Assembly (NCBI GenBank): GCA_905478225.1
Contig: CAJQHR010000037.1
Location: forward strand, 94,275 to 158,274
Direction of reading: 5' to 3'
DNA length: 64,000 nucleotides
Source of the DNA: an uncultured Crocinitomix sp.
GTDB lineage: Bacteria; Bacteroidota; Bacteroidia; Flavobacteriales_D; Crocinitomicaceae
The first letter of the stretch is position 1. Each line of letters opens with the position of its first letter. The notes beneath the pieces were generated by a model. The model made no database searches. It was not told the origin of the DNA and worked only from the letters and a program-made list of their open reading frames with translations. Below are positions 53,601 to 63,369 of the stretch, piece by piece. The position numbers and the translations under genes are program-made.

Positions 53601-55291
53601 AGTTTCCAAAAAATCAATACATCTGTTACATTGATATGTTTACTTGGTTGATGGACGAAGATGAGATGGAATTATCGGCCAAAGATCCTGGAGAAATTGC
53701 GATTGAATCTGGACTAGATTTAGCAGGGTCAAACTTTTTCTCCATCCATCCTGAACAAGATTCATTAAATTTTAGAGCACCTAAAGCTCGATTCTCTTAT
53801 AAAGAAAACGTGATCTATTGCGAAAAAGTAACCTACTTAGATGTAGCGGATGCCAGAATTTTCCCTGAAGATGAAAAGGTGATAATTCGTAAAAAAGCGA
53901 AAATGGATCCTTTCGAAAACGCCGAGATTGTTGCCAACTTTATTACTAAATATCACAAAATTACGGAGGCGCACGTGGAGGTACTAGCGAGCCGGGCTTA
54001 TGAGGCTAGCGGCACATATCCATATGTGGATAGTGAGGAAAATATTCAAACCATCTTCTTTGAAAATATCCGTTTAGATACCGCTTATCAAACTGTGGCA
54101 AAAGGTGTAATTGAAGAAAGTGCGAATTTTAGATTAAGTAATAAATTTGATTTTTATGGCGGAGTGGAACTTTATGCGTCAAAACCATTCTTGACTTTTG
54201 ACGGAGCGACCAGAATTAACCATGATTGTAATCAATTTGCACGAAACTGGCTGACGTTTAGAACAGATGTCGATCCGACTAATATTCAGATTCCTGTTGC
54301 TAGTGGAGACCTAACAGATTTGGAAGGAAATGGAATTGCCATTGGTTTGGTGAAACGAAACACACCGAACTCTGATAATTTAGAGATTTATCCGGCATTC
54401 TTATCTGCCTTGGAAAACGAAACGGATCATATTCTATTTACTTCTACTGGCGTATTAAATTATAATGATGCTGCCAAAGAATTTAGAATTTCAAGTCCAG
54501 AAAAACTGATCAACAGAGCAGAGTCAGGAAATTATATAGCGCTTCATATTGAAAGCTGTTCAATGGAAGGAGATGGTTTAGTTGACTTGGGGCTTGAATT
54601 ACCGGGTGTTGAATTTGAGACTTATGGCAACGTAAGCTATAATACGGCTACTAAATTGACAACTTTAAACCTTTCAGGAGGGCTAGATTTCTACTTTGAT
54701 AAAAAAGCAATGGAATTTATCTCCAATGCTATTTCAAGTTCCGAAGGTTTGTCTGGTGTGGATTTAGGACGTACTACTTTTGAACAAGCAGTTCAAGAGC
54801 AAGTGTCAAAAGATGAGGCTGAAAATATTAGAGCGGATTATACTGTTGACGGGGTTGTGAAAAAATTCCCTAAAGAGCTAAATAAGCAAATTTACATGAC
54901 AAACTTACGCCTCAAATGGGATAGCCGTGCGATAGGTTTCGTATCGGAACCAATCACAGGTATAGTTGGATTAAACGGTGTTCCGCTATTTAAAGATTTT
55001 ACCGTGAGACTGGCATTAGAGTATACAGTTGAAGGTGCCGACAGAGGAAATAAATTGGGTTATTTAATAGAAATGCCCGGAGGAGACAAGCCAGGGAATT
55101 ATTACTATTTCCGTTTTGAACGCATTAAAAAATCAACAGTTATGAGCTTAATTACAAGTGATAAAGCCATGCAGAATTATGTGTTAGAATTAAAAGACGA
55201 TAAACTCAAGGAAAAGGACTTTTCATATGCCCTGCGAACTAAAAATGCTGCAGGTTATTTGAGTACTTTTAGAACCTTTTGGGGAGAATAA
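50681..55291 (+). CDS. Very large secreted protein, unknown function
   Basis: The 1536-residue protein has a signal peptide (cleavage near Ser-His-Ala-Gln at residue 20) and no later membrane segment. The N-terminal 200 residues are helical (FLKDVNKYLGASNRIKTKEF). The rest is beta-rich with many KxxLxLxxG-like strands and repeating FKSNSGTSVTEF-type turns, which could form a long beta-solenoid or taco-like rod. No T9SS sorting domain is seen. I do not recognise a family. It lies between prmA and the giant SPOR protein, and an intrinsic terminator follows. Confidence 0.75.
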   Translation: MKAALLGIILIISSVSHAQFSGDPEQFLKDVNKYLGASNRIKTKEFMDVFEPNWLTNFSSEYQNKVISTSNLIVAKRLPPFPEIYGYLLSVHSFVLTKQPEESFNSWHVTIDALLESKKVKKFRDFIEICADFFTDGTIYYSTNHVWKVRGGTYVFDFVKNAPKIIFENVDLQCYIVNRKADKRENPYFDSTIVRNTSGLHEPLINKWTGRGGTVDWQKVGLEKQSNYAEITDYMMSLKSTKVESDSALVYTDYYDTPLYGTFSDIAKKINREVDRVYPQFTSFSKKIIRKDILPEVDYVGGFALEGADFSGVGYGSEPATAVFYKEGKPFVKASSLRIKANKSLLSSAECGITIYLSETDSIFHPGLGIRYDLNSLEFARGKEGISQAPFKDSYHKLEMYVDRIIWSRDDPNLDMLWHPLSSRKIAKFESQNYFDQKIYNEIQGMNKVNPLVAIYQYAYKYDLDVITVAEASGGMGYTNQQAIPILLNLANQGFLNYNKSKQTITIQPKLKKYIDARAGRSDYDNIVFVSNLLEVKKKPALNPDGTPDKSATAFNKRAQDLNERKSKVTSFGLLNIKTLDFTLNEIDPIEISRAQNVVVFPEDGNLLLKENRDFLFAGAIMAGKMEVYLDDAAFDYENFKIYLLEVEAALLRVKPIFGGSDRLIPMYSHFSKLKGTIEIDDASNRSGKNVEDFQNFPILKTKQDCYVFYDHETTYKGVYDSTDFYFKVDPFEFDSLDNFAERSVKFKGELRSAGIFPVFEEEISIQEDYSFGFKTKAPEKGFDFYGENAKFDNEIRLSNEGLRGAGEINFVTSNSVSEDFVFFPDSTMGVAQYTNSPQTKSEGISVPDVIGKDVIVTYVPKQKVLKVRTNKNPLVFFNQEAQMVGMTALTDKGMSGKGLIYFKDAELGSKDFSFSRWVIDADTSDFNLIGKEVESEDGMENPLSFDSKNQNAHVDFESRKGEFKSNSGTSVTEFPKNQYICYIDMFTWLMDEDEMELSAKDPGEIAIESGLDLAGSNFFSIHPEQDSLNFRAPKARFSYKENVIYCEKVTYLDVADARIFPEDEKVIIRKKAKMDPFENAEIVANFITKYHKITEAHVEVLASRAYEASGTYPYVDSEENIQTIFFENIRLDTAYQTVAKGVIEESANFRLSNKFDFYGGVELYASKPFLTFDGATRINHDCNQFARNWLTFRTDVDPTNIQIPVASGDLTDLEGNGIAIGLVKRNTPNSDNLEIYPAFLSALENETDHILFTSTGVLNYNDAAKEFRISSPEKLINRAESGNYIALHIESCSMEGDGLVDLGLELPGVEFETYGNVSYNTATKLTTLNLSGGLDFYFDKKAMEFISNAISSSEGLSGVDLGRTTFEQAVQEQVSKDEAENIRADYTVDGVVKKFPKELNKQIYMTNLRLKWDSRAIGFVSEPITGIVGLNGVPLFKDFTVRLALEYTVEGADRGNKLGYLIEMPGGDKPGNYYYFRFERIKKSTVMSLITSDKAMQNYVLELKDDKLKEKDFSYALRTKNAAGYLSTFRTFWGE

Positions 55292-55301
55292 AAAACAAGC
55301 A

Positions 55302-55345
55302 GAACAAAAAAAGGCTACGCTAATTCAATTTAGGGTAGCTTTTTT
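55302..55345 (+). terminator. Intrinsic terminator after the 1536-codon gene
   Basis: AAAAGGCTAC (55309-55318) pairs with GTAGCTTTT (55335-55343) including one G-T pair, with a T-run after the right arm. It lies 15-50 bp past the stop, so the giant gene that follows probably has its own promoter. Confidence 0.75.
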
Positions 55346-55439
55346 GTATTTTAGAAGTTGTTATTATAATGAACCTTTATAGTTTTTAAGCGTACTATAG
55401 CTATGGTGAGTGGGAGTTTTCTGCTTGGCCAAATGGAAA

Positions 55440-58400
55440 ATGAAATATTATTTAAAAATTATACTAGTGCTATTCGCTTGCTGGTCAATGACTAGTGTGG
55501 CCGTTTCCCAAGAAACCTTGGAGGAAAAAACAGCACGTGCTGATGCCCTTTTTCAGGACAAAAATTGGAGTGACGCAGAGCCGCTCTATGCTAGTATCAT
55601 TTCAAATTCTCCTAAAAATCACGATTTAAATTTCAGATATGGAACATGCTTACTCTATGGTTCCAAAAATATTGAAAAAGCAATTATCAGATTGCGATAC
55701 GCGGTTTCTGGACAAGGGATTGATGGGCGGGCGAATTATCATTTGGGCAGAGCTTATCATCTTAATTATCAGTTTAGTGACGCTATAAAACATTATAATA
55801 AATTTAAACAAGTTGCCTCGGCAAGTCAATTAAAAGAATTTAATGTAGAGACAGATATCAAGGCCTGTGAATATGGAAAAAGACTTTTGGCAAATGTCAC
55901 TGATATGGTTGTGATTCAGAAGACCGAGATTAAAACGGAAACTTTTTACCAACTCTATAATTTAGATGACATTGGTGGAGATTTGATTACAACAGATATG
56001 TTTCAATCAAAATTGGACAAGAAAAAAGATCATAGGCCAATGATTCACTTCCCATCTGAATCCCCATATATCTACTATTCTAGTTATGGTGAGGATGGAT
56101 CTACAGGATTAGATATCTATGTCAAACAAAAATTACCAGGGGGAGAATGGTCTTTATCACAAAAGGTACGAGGGAATGTAAATACAGATCAAGATGAAGC
56201 TTTTGCGTATATGCATCCGAATGGGGAATATCTCTATTACTGTTCAAAAGGACATAATTCAATGGGAGGATATGATGTTTTTAGATCGCGTTATAACCCC
56301 AATGATCAAACTTTTGGAAATGCCGAAAATCTTGATTTTGCAATCAGTTCACCGGATGATGATTTATTATTTGTGGTAGATAGCCTGGACCGAATGGCCT
56401 ATTTCTCATCAGCTCGTGAAAGTGGTCAGGGAAAATTGACCGTGTATAAAGTCCGAGTAGATCGCATTCCAATGCAAATGGCGGTGATCAAGGGGAACTT
56501 TTTAAATACCGTTGATGGATCAAAGAAAGAGATTGAAATTGAGATCATTGACTTTTCAACGGGCAGAATTGTAGGAAAATACAATTCAAAAGCAACGAAT
56601 GGCGACTATTTATTGACCTTTCCAAAAAGTGGTAAATACCGATACAATGTCACCGAAAAAGGGAGCGAAATTACGGATGAGTTTATTGTTGAGATTCCTT
56701 ACAGTAAAGAATTAAAACCTTTAAAACAAAGTCTTACTTTAAAAACAGACGACGACGGAGCAGAGTATATGGAACTGGTGAATCGATTCAATGAAAGGTT
56801 TGACGATCCAGTTGCAATTTTGGCAGAGGTTTATCGTCAATTATCTATTCTACCGCCGAACTCAGAAAATTTCAATCTTGATTCTTTGGATGCACTAAAG
56901 GAAACGGACGCGGTATTTGTGGATGCGGGATTAGATCCTTTCATTACAGATGATGGATTAGAAACCGTTTTAACAGATGAAATTGAGGATTTAACATTTG
57001 CCAAAACCGAAGAGGAAAAGCAAATGAATATCGCGTACAACTTGGCGCAAGAAAAAAGTGATTTGGCCAACGAGAAAATGGTGGCGCTAAATGAATTAAT
57101 TGAACAAGCGGAGAACACGAATGACCCTAAGGAAAAAAATGACATCCTCAAAGATGTCTTAGCCAAAAAAGAGGAAATTGAGGATTTAAACAACGAGGCG
57201 CAAAGCTTAATTGATTTGGCCGAAAGTATTGAAACATCAGTCGTCGATAAGGAAAATAAGATTGAACAAGCAAAGGCGATTCAAGCAAAAGTGAAAAGTT
57301 TGGGGGAGGGAGATAGAGCTGGTTTAACTGCTATAGTTAGCGAAAATAAAGTCTTTTTTGAGGAGAACGTGAAAGGCAATCCAACGATAAATAGCGCCGT
57401 GACAAATGCCTTACAGGATGGGGCAAATGAGCAAAAGCGGGTGCAAGAGTTGAGTGCCGATATTTCAGACTTATCCAAGAATAAACGTGAATTAATAGCA
57501 GAGAATAAACGTTTAGAGGGGCAATTGAAAACGGAGAAAAAGAAAAAAGTAATTGATGACATTCAGCGAAAAATTGATGAGAATATTTCTGAGATTGACA
57601 TGCTTGAAAGTAACATTTCGAATAAATCAAAGGAATTAGATGCCGCATTAAAAGAAAATCAATCAGTTAGGGATGGTATTGCTGCCGCCTTAGTATTAAA
57701 GGATGATTATTCAAATTCTGATTATGAAAATCCACTAACAGATAACGAAAAAAGAGACATCACTCAAAAAGTTCAATCGAATGATTTAGAAGAGAGTTTA
57801 GCCCTTGTTGATGCAGTGCTTGAAGAAAATAATGTGTCTGCATTTAACATTGACTTGTATGCAAATAATGAGGAAACAAGTGGCTATTCTTTAGAAGATT
57901 GGAATGAAGCTGTTGATAAAGAAGCAGAACGATTAAGACAAGAAAAACTGAAAGCATCTGAAGCGAGACAAAAACAAATTCAAGAAGAAATTGATCGTTT
58001 AGAAAGATTGCGAGCAGAAAAAGAAGCAGAGTGGGTTGTTGTTGAGGATGATCCGGCAACGATTAAACCTGAAATTAATCAAGACGATATTGTTCCAAAT
58101 TATACCAAACGTAAGCAACAGTTAGACGAGATTGTGAATGAGGGAGATCGACGTAAAGCTGCAGTTGACTTAAACTATGAATTGATAGATGAAATTGCCG
58201 AAGAACGGAAACGATTAGAAGATGTACTTGCGGATGATCCTAAAGCGAAGAATGTACAAAAGCGCCTCAAAAATCTTGATATTTTAGAAAGAGACATTAG
58301 AGCAAATATTGAAAGAGACGAGGTATGGATTGTTGAGAATAATGAGGATACAGCATTCAATAAGGATGAGCTTTTATCGAGTTTAGACCCTAATTATCAA

Positions 58401-61400
58401 AGAAAAATTGATGAGGCATTTGAAATTGTAGATGATGAAGAACGTAATTCCGCTATTGCCGATTTGAATGAAGTCATTCTAGAAAAATCCAATGAAAGAA
58501 TTCAAGAACTACAGGCGATAATATCGTCAGAACCTGATAATAAACGTGCTAAAGAAGAATTGGTTTATTTGGAAGAGTTAGTGGATAAAATTGGACAGAA
58601 TAAAGATCAACCATTGGTTGAACCAACTCCGCTAAATGTGGATGAGCTGTCTGCCGAGGTTAATTTAAACGACTTGATTAAAAGTTATGACAGTCGTAAA
58701 AAAGTTGTGGACGGAATTAAGGATGACTATCAACGCAAGCAAGCCGAAAATAAATTATACAATGAGCTGACGGATGCCGCTCGCAATGAATTGGGACAAT
58801 TGGATAAGTTGGCAGAGAAAAATCCGGACAATAAAATATTGGAAAAACGCCAGGATGCCCTGCATGATATTGATCGCGATTATAATAAGACGATTTACAA
58901 GAACAACGATTGGCTAGCTAAAAATAAACCAGTTGCGCCAGTTTATGCAGATCGTGAATTAGTTCATAAAGCATATCCTGAATATCAGAGCGAAATTGAT
59001 CGGATTAATAAAATTGATGACCCTTCAAATCGCCAGAAAGCTATTGAGGTCTTGAATGAAACAACAATAGATCAAATTGACAAACGCCTTGACGACCTTG
59101 AAGCCTTAATTAGCCAGGACCCTGATAATGTGGCTTATTTTAATGAACGAGAAGACCTAGAAGCTTTGCGCAAACAGGTGAAATCAAATAAAGAGCAACC
59201 GCTTCTTGGGCCAACGGAATTGGCAGATATCAATAGCAGTCCGTCGAACACTGATATAATGGAAGGTTATGATGAACGCCTGACTGAGATAAATGAATCG
59301 AGAGACGAAGTTGAAAAAGAAAATGAGCGAATTGCCTTACATGAAGAGTTAATTGAATTGATAGATGACGAGCTAGAGGTAGTCGATAATTTAATTGCTG
59401 CGAATCCGGATGAAGTTGAAGAACTGACAGGGCGAAAAACAACACTTGAAGCATTAAAAGATGATGCTCAGGATCAAATTGAGGTGAGTAGAACAAACCT
59501 TTACAATGCAGATGTTGCTTTGAATCGTCCATCAATATCAGTTGGCACTTTAATGCCATCATATGAACAAGACCTTGCGGACATTGCCAATTCAAACAAA
59601 CCAACAAAAGACAAATTAACAGAGGAGAATAATTTACATAAGATGCTAATTGCAGGAATCGACTATAAGATTGCGCTGCTCGAAACTGAGCGTGGTGAAA
59701 ATCCTGATTTTTCAGAAACGATTAATAATGAAATTGCTGAACTAGAAGCAATACGCCAATCGAAACTTGATAAAATTGATACAAATGAGACCGCAATTGC
59801 AAATGCAGACCCGGGTGTTGTTGCAGCTCGACCTCCGATAAGTATTGGAAACTTAATGACTGATTATGAATCGCAATTAACGGATATTAAAAATGGTAGT
59901 GGAACAGATATTGAGAAAATGGAGCGTAAAAATCAACTTCACCAAGAATTGATTGATTTGACCGAGACGCTTATTGCCGAATTGAATCAAGAAAAAGAAG
60001 AAAATCCCACGAACGCAGCGGCTATTAATGAAGACATTGCTAAACTTGATGACATAAAGCGTTCAACACAAAATTCAATCAATATTAATAAAGATCAAAT
60101 TGCTCAGTTGGGAGGAAACGATCTTGATCGCCCAACAATTTCAATAGGCGCATTGATTCCTGAGTTTGATGAACGCATGGCCGCGATTGAAAATGGTAAT
60201 GGTTCAGAACTTGAGAAGTTGGAGCAAAAAAATGCGCTAAATAAAGAACTGCTTAATTCAGTTGAAAGTAAAATTTATGATGTCCAGGAAGAGTGGGAAG
60301 AAGATCCAACCAACGGGTATACCTATAACGAGGAGATTGATAAGTTAGAAGAATTGAAAGAATCCAAGCGAAATGAAATTGCACGGAATCAAGAACAAAT
60401 TGATGAATTGGTTGGTAATGAGGCAGACGTTGCAGACATCCAAGCTTCCGATTTTAATTCGACAGAAGCACAAAACGCAGTGTCTGAATACGATAAAGAA
60501 CTGAATGAAATTAAAGAATTGAACACCGAGTTGAATGAATTAAATGAGCAAATAAACAGTGCCGAAACAGACAAGGAAAAAGCGAAGATTCAGAAAAGTA
60601 TTGATAAGATTAATGAAACCAAAGCCAAGTTAGAAAATGAAGTGATCGAAGGTTTAGAAGATGCCAACAAGTCTGAAACGACCGCCTCACTAAACGATTT
60701 GCAAGAGGATAGAACTTTGACAACTTCAGCGCCAGAAGCGAGCAATAATGGCTTTGAGGCGGACCTTGTTCAAGCCGAAGAAAACTTAATCGTTGCGGAT
60801 CAAAAACTGAATCAAGCCAAAAAACTGCGTGATGAAGCGTCCAACGAAAAAGATGCGATCATTGCTAATGATAAATTAAAGGAAGCCTATCAATTAGAGG
60901 ATGAGGCGAAAAATTTGATTGAAGAATCCAAGCGAATCTTTAGATCAGGGCGTGTGTTAAACATAAATTCTGATGAGGATGTTGTGATTACATCAGTTCC
61001 TGAAAACGTAAATGAAAGAAAGTCTACTCAAAAATTTGACGAGGTCGCTGCGTTAAGAGAAAAAGCAAACGAATACTATGATCGCGCTGCAGCATTACGA
61101 GATAGTAGTGCAACAGTTAAGAAAAAAGACCAGAATGGTGTGTTGGCGCAAGCCGAAGCAATGGAGGTTAAGGCCGACTTTTTGAATGGAGAGGCGAATG
61201 ACGTTGAAACCGCTGCTGAAGACCTGAAAGTCCAAGAGGATAATATTTTAGAAAACACAATCGCTGAAGTGGAAACTATTGTAGATGATGAAACCACTGA
61301 AGCAATCGCCACATCTGATATTTATGAAAATTATTACAATGAAAAGAATGCGGGTGATGAGAAATTAGCTGCAGCAGAAGAGATTAACAATCAAATTGAA

Positions 61401-63359
61401 GAAATTAAAAATACACGAGTTAGAAGATTTAGAAAAGGAGTTGACGCCACCAAAAAAGATCCACAGGACGTTCTAGATGAAGATCCAGAATTTGTGAGCG
61501 ATAAAGATAAAATTGATACCTTATTAACAGAACAAAAGCGATTAAGAGATCAAGCTTTAACCAACTATGATAATGCAAGAGCTATTTTAAATAATCAGTC
61601 AGAATCAGCTCAGGATAATATCATGGCTTTAGAACAACGTGATGTCACCCCTATTGAAAAAGTTGTGGTGGTTAACGCCGATTTTGATATTCCAGACAAT
61701 ATTGAAAATGATATTTTCAGAACCACTGATGCAGCGGTTTATTCTGATTCTGATCCAATTCCAGTAGGGCAAAAACCACCATCAGGTTTAGTTTATAAAG
61801 TTCAAGTTGGGGCATTTAGAAACGCATTACCACAAGATCATTTCAAGGAATTTGCGCCAATTTCAGGTGAAAAGCTGAACAATGGAATTACGAGATATAT
61901 GGTAGGTTATTTCACAACATTTGATCCTGCCAATGACGCCAAAGGAAAAGTAAATTCCATTGGATATAGTGATGCTTTTGTGGTGGTATATTGCAATGGT
62001 GAAAGAATTACAGTTGATCGTGCGCGATTGATAGAACAAGGCATAATTGAGTGTGGTGGTGCAGATGTACAAGACCAAAATAATAATATTACAATTGATA
62101 ATACAAACGATACTGACAACACCAATACAGCCGACAATACGAATACGCCAGACAATACGAATACAACCAATAACACGAATACAGCGGACAATACCAATAC
62201 AACTGATAACACGAACACTACAGATAATACGAATACATTCGTCAACACCACGGACAATACGGATCAAAGTGATGCAATTAACACAACGCCAACAACACCT
62301 GAGGAGCAAGATTTGGTTGATTATTACACTTCCGTAACAAATGCAGCTGACGCAAATCAAGTTGAAATAATTAAAGGTTTATTCTATACAGTGCAGATTG
62401 GGGTTTACTCAAAACCAGTTCAGAACAGTGCATTATTCAACATTCAACCCTTGAACAGTCAACGAACAGAAGGTGGATTTGTGCGTTATTCAACAGGCAT
62501 ATATACTTCTGAACAAGCTGCAACAATAAGAAAGGATGAGGTTGTAGGAATTGGAATAACAGATGCGTTCGTGACTGCATATTTTGATGGAGAACGGATT
62601 ACATCTGATGAAGCCTTACAAATATTAATACGTGATGGTGCAAGTGCTTTAGCAGGGAGTAGTGAAAATACGAACTCAGATAATCAAGGGCCTGACAATG
62701 CGGGTACTCCTGAAAAAGAGCAATTTTATAAGGAAGGCCTCCATTACAGAATTTTGGTCGGCAAATATGATGATGCTATTCCAGGTGAATATGCGACATT
62801 ATTATTGCAAGGAGATGATATTTTTGAAACAGAGGTGGATCAAGACGGGAAAACTTGCTTGATTTCAAGTAAGCTAGATTCCTATGGGGAAATGATTGAT
62901 CGCTTGACAGAATTCGCAGATTTAGGTATTCAAGATATGGACATTGTAACTTACTACAAGTATGATGTTATTCCTTTTGAAGAGGGAGAAAAAATCCGCA
63001 AAGAGGAAGAAATTGAAGAGCTAAACCCGTATGATGGCATAGAAGGAGTTAGCGCAAATTCTTTCATTTATCGAAAAGAAGCCGTATATTTTACAATAAA
63101 ATTAGGGGAGTTTGAGGATAAAGTGCCGACAGATTTCACGAACTTATTACTTTTGCATGAAGAAGAAGAGAACATTAAGAAGGAAGAAACCATAAATGAT
63201 GAAACGATTTTTGTAACAAGAAGTATTAGCACATACGAAGAGGCGGAAGAAACAAAAAAGCGTTTAATTGAAAAAGGATTTGACAGAGCGATAATTTTAG
63301 CATACCATAAATATGATGAGATTTCGATCGAAAAGGCAATAGAAATATTAGGAGAATAA
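55440..63359 (+). CDS. Giant TPR-PD40-coiled-coil-SPOR envelope protein
   Basis: The 2639-residue protein (ATG 55440) has a signal peptide, then TPR-like helices (about 25-150), PD40 propeller blades (about 200-340; YIYYSSYGEDG, YLYYCSKGHNSMGGYDVF, MAYFSSARESGQG), a regulatory-like domain (about 345-405), a coiled coil (about 530-870), eight ~98-residue helical repeats (873-1660), another coiled-coil region, a (DNTNTT)n linker (about 2220-2285) and four SPOR-like modules (from about 2111, 2308, 2428 and 2538). The N-terminal order resembles PorE of the T9SS, where an OmpA domain would come next. SPOR domains bind denuded peptidoglycan, so a periplasm-to-wall tether is inferred. An earlier GTG at 55410 is less likely as start. 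Confidence 0.85.
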   Translation: MKYYLKIILVLFACWSMTSVAVSQETLEEKTARADALFQDKNWSDAEPLYASIISNSPKNHDLNFRYGTCLLYGSKNIEKAIIRLRYAVSGQGIDGRANYHLGRAYHLNYQFSDAIKHYNKFKQVASASQLKEFNVETDIKACEYGKRLLANVTDMVVIQKTEIKTETFYQLYNLDDIGGDLITTDMFQSKLDKKKDHRPMIHFPSESPYIYYSSYGEDGSTGLDIYVKQKLPGGEWSLSQKVRGNVNTDQDEAFAYMHPNGEYLYYCSKGHNSMGGYDVFRSRYNPNDQTFGNAENLDFAISSPDDDLLFVVDSLDRMAYFSSARESGQGKLTVYKVRVDRIPMQMAVIKGNFLNTVDGSKKEIEIEIIDFSTGRIVGKYNSKATNGDYLLTFPKSGKYRYNVTEKGSEITDEFIVEIPYSKELKPLKQSLTLKTDDDGAEYMELVNRFNERFDDPVAILAEVYRQLSILPPNSENFNLDSLDALKETDAVFVDAGLDPFITDDGLETVLTDEIEDLTFAKTEEEKQMNIAYNLAQEKSDLANEKMVALNELIEQAENTNDPKEKNDILKDVLAKKEEIEDLNNEAQSLIDLAESIETSVVDKENKIEQAKAIQAKVKSLGEGDRAGLTAIVSENKVFFEENVKGNPTINSAVTNALQDGANEQKRVQELSADISDLSKNKRELIAENKRLEGQLKTEKKKKVIDDIQRKIDENISEIDMLESNISNKSKELDAALKENQSVRDGIAAALVLKDDYSNSDYENPLTDNEKRDITQKVQSNDLEESLALVDAVLEENNVSAFNIDLYANNEETSGYSLEDWNEAVDKEAERLRQEKLKASEARQKQIQEEIDRLERLRAEKEAEWVVVEDDPATIKPEINQDDIVPNYTKRKQQLDEIVNEGDRRKAAVDLNYELIDEIAEERKRLEDVLADDPKAKNVQKRLKNLDILERDIRANIERDEVWIVENNEDTAFNKDELLSSLDPNYQRKIDEAFEIVDDEERNSAIADLNEVILEKSNERIQELQAIISSEPDNKRAKEELVYLEELVDKIGQNKDQPLVEPTPLNVDELSAEVNLNDLIKSYDSRKKVVDGIKDDYQRKQAENKLYNELTDAARNELGQLDKLAEKNPDNKILEKRQDALHDIDRDYNKTIYKNNDWLAKNKPVAPVYADRELVHKAYPEYQSEIDRINKIDDPSNRQKAIEVLNETTIDQIDKRLDDLEALISQDPDNVAYFNEREDLEALRKQVKSNKEQPLLGPTELADINSSPSNTDIMEGYDERLTEINESRDEVEKENERIALHEELIELIDDELEVVDNLIAANPDEVEELTGRKTTLEALKDDAQDQIEVSRTNLYNADVALNRPSISVGTLMPSYEQDLADIANSNKPTKDKLTEENNLHKMLIAGIDYKIALLETERGENPDFSETINNEIAELEAIRQSKLDKIDTNETAIANADPGVVAARPPISIGNLMTDYESQLTDIKNGSGTDIEKMERKNQLHQELIDLTETLIAELNQEKEENPTNAAAINEDIAKLDDIKRSTQNSININKDQIAQLGGNDLDRPTISIGALIPEFDERMAAIENGNGSELEKLEQKNALNKELLNSVESKIYDVQEEWEEDPTNGYTYNEEIDKLEELKESKRNEIARNQEQIDELVGNEADVADIQASDFNSTEAQNAVSEYDKELNEIKELNTELNELNEQINSAETDKEKAKIQKSIDKINETKAKLENEVIEGLEDANKSETTASLNDLQEDRTLTTSAPEASNNGFEADLVQAEENLIVADQKLNQAKKLRDEASNEKDAIIANDKLKEAYQLEDEAKNLIEESKRIFRSGRVLNINSDEDVVITSVPENVNERKSTQKFDEVAALREKANEYYDRAAALRDSSATVKKKDQNGVLAQAEAMEVKADFLNGEANDVETAAEDLKVQEDNILENTIAEVETIVDDETTEAIATSDIYENYYNEKNAGDEKLAAAEEINNQIEEIKNTRVRRFRKGVDATKKDPQDVLDEDPEFVSDKDKIDTLLTEQKRLRDQALTNYDNARAILNNQSESAQDNIMALEQRDVTPIEKVVVVNADFDIPDNIENDIFRTTDAAVYSDSDPIPVGQKPPSGLVYKVQVGAFRNALPQDHFKEFAPISGEKLNNGITRYMVGYFTTFDPANDAKGKVNSIGYSDAFVVVYCNGERITVDRARLIEQGIIECGGADVQDQNNNITIDNTNDTDNTNTADNTNTPDNTNTTNNTNTADNTNTTDNTNTTDNTNTFVNTTDNTDQSDAINTTPTTPEEQDLVDYYTSVTNAADANQVEIIKGLFYTVQIGVYSKPVQNSALFNIQPLNSQRTEGGFVRYSTGIYTSEQAATIRKDEVVGIGITDAFVTAYFDGERITSDEALQILIRDGASALAGSSENTNSDNQGPDNAGTPEKEQFYKEGLHYRILVGKYDDAIPGEYATLLLQGDDIFETEVDQDGKTCLISSKLDSYGEMIDRLTEFADLGIQDMDIVTYYKYDVIPFEEGEKIRKEEEIEELNPYDGIEGVSANSFIYRKEAVYFTIKLGEFEDKVPTDFTNLLLLHEEEENIKKEETINDETIFVTRSISTYEEAEETKKRLIEKGFDRAIILAYHKYDEISIEKAIEILGE
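58057..60420 (+). repeat. Eight ~98-residue repeats inside the giant gene
   Basis: The units share the pattern: a Pro-rich or Ser-Ile start, PxYxxxLxxI, an LNxELIDxIDxxI helix, then NPDN-type turn and a final long helix ending in N. Units 1 and 3 end with a Trp-containing NNDWLAKN or DEVWIVEN motif, while units 2 and 4 end with NKDQPLVEPT or NKEQPLLGPT; units 6 to 8 begin RPxISIGxLxP and are the closest to each other. Confidence 0.8.
62097..62240 (+). repeat. 18-bp tandem repeat encoding DNTNTT
   Basis: Eight consecutive 18-bp units encode six-residue variants of DNTNTT (with NDT, NTA, NTP and NTF ends) and one NNTNTA. They form a flexible polar linker between SPOR modules one and two of the giant protein. 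The unit length is a multiple of three, so copy-number changes keep the frame. Confidence 0.9.
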
Positions 63360-63369
63360 AAATTAAAAG

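Noticed and set aside
61863..62360. Long antisense frame with many Ile/Cys/Val opposite the DNTNTT repeat
   Set aside because: It is the reverse reading of the low-complexity linker in the giant gene, whose frame has recognisable domains. Composition is an artefact of the repeat.
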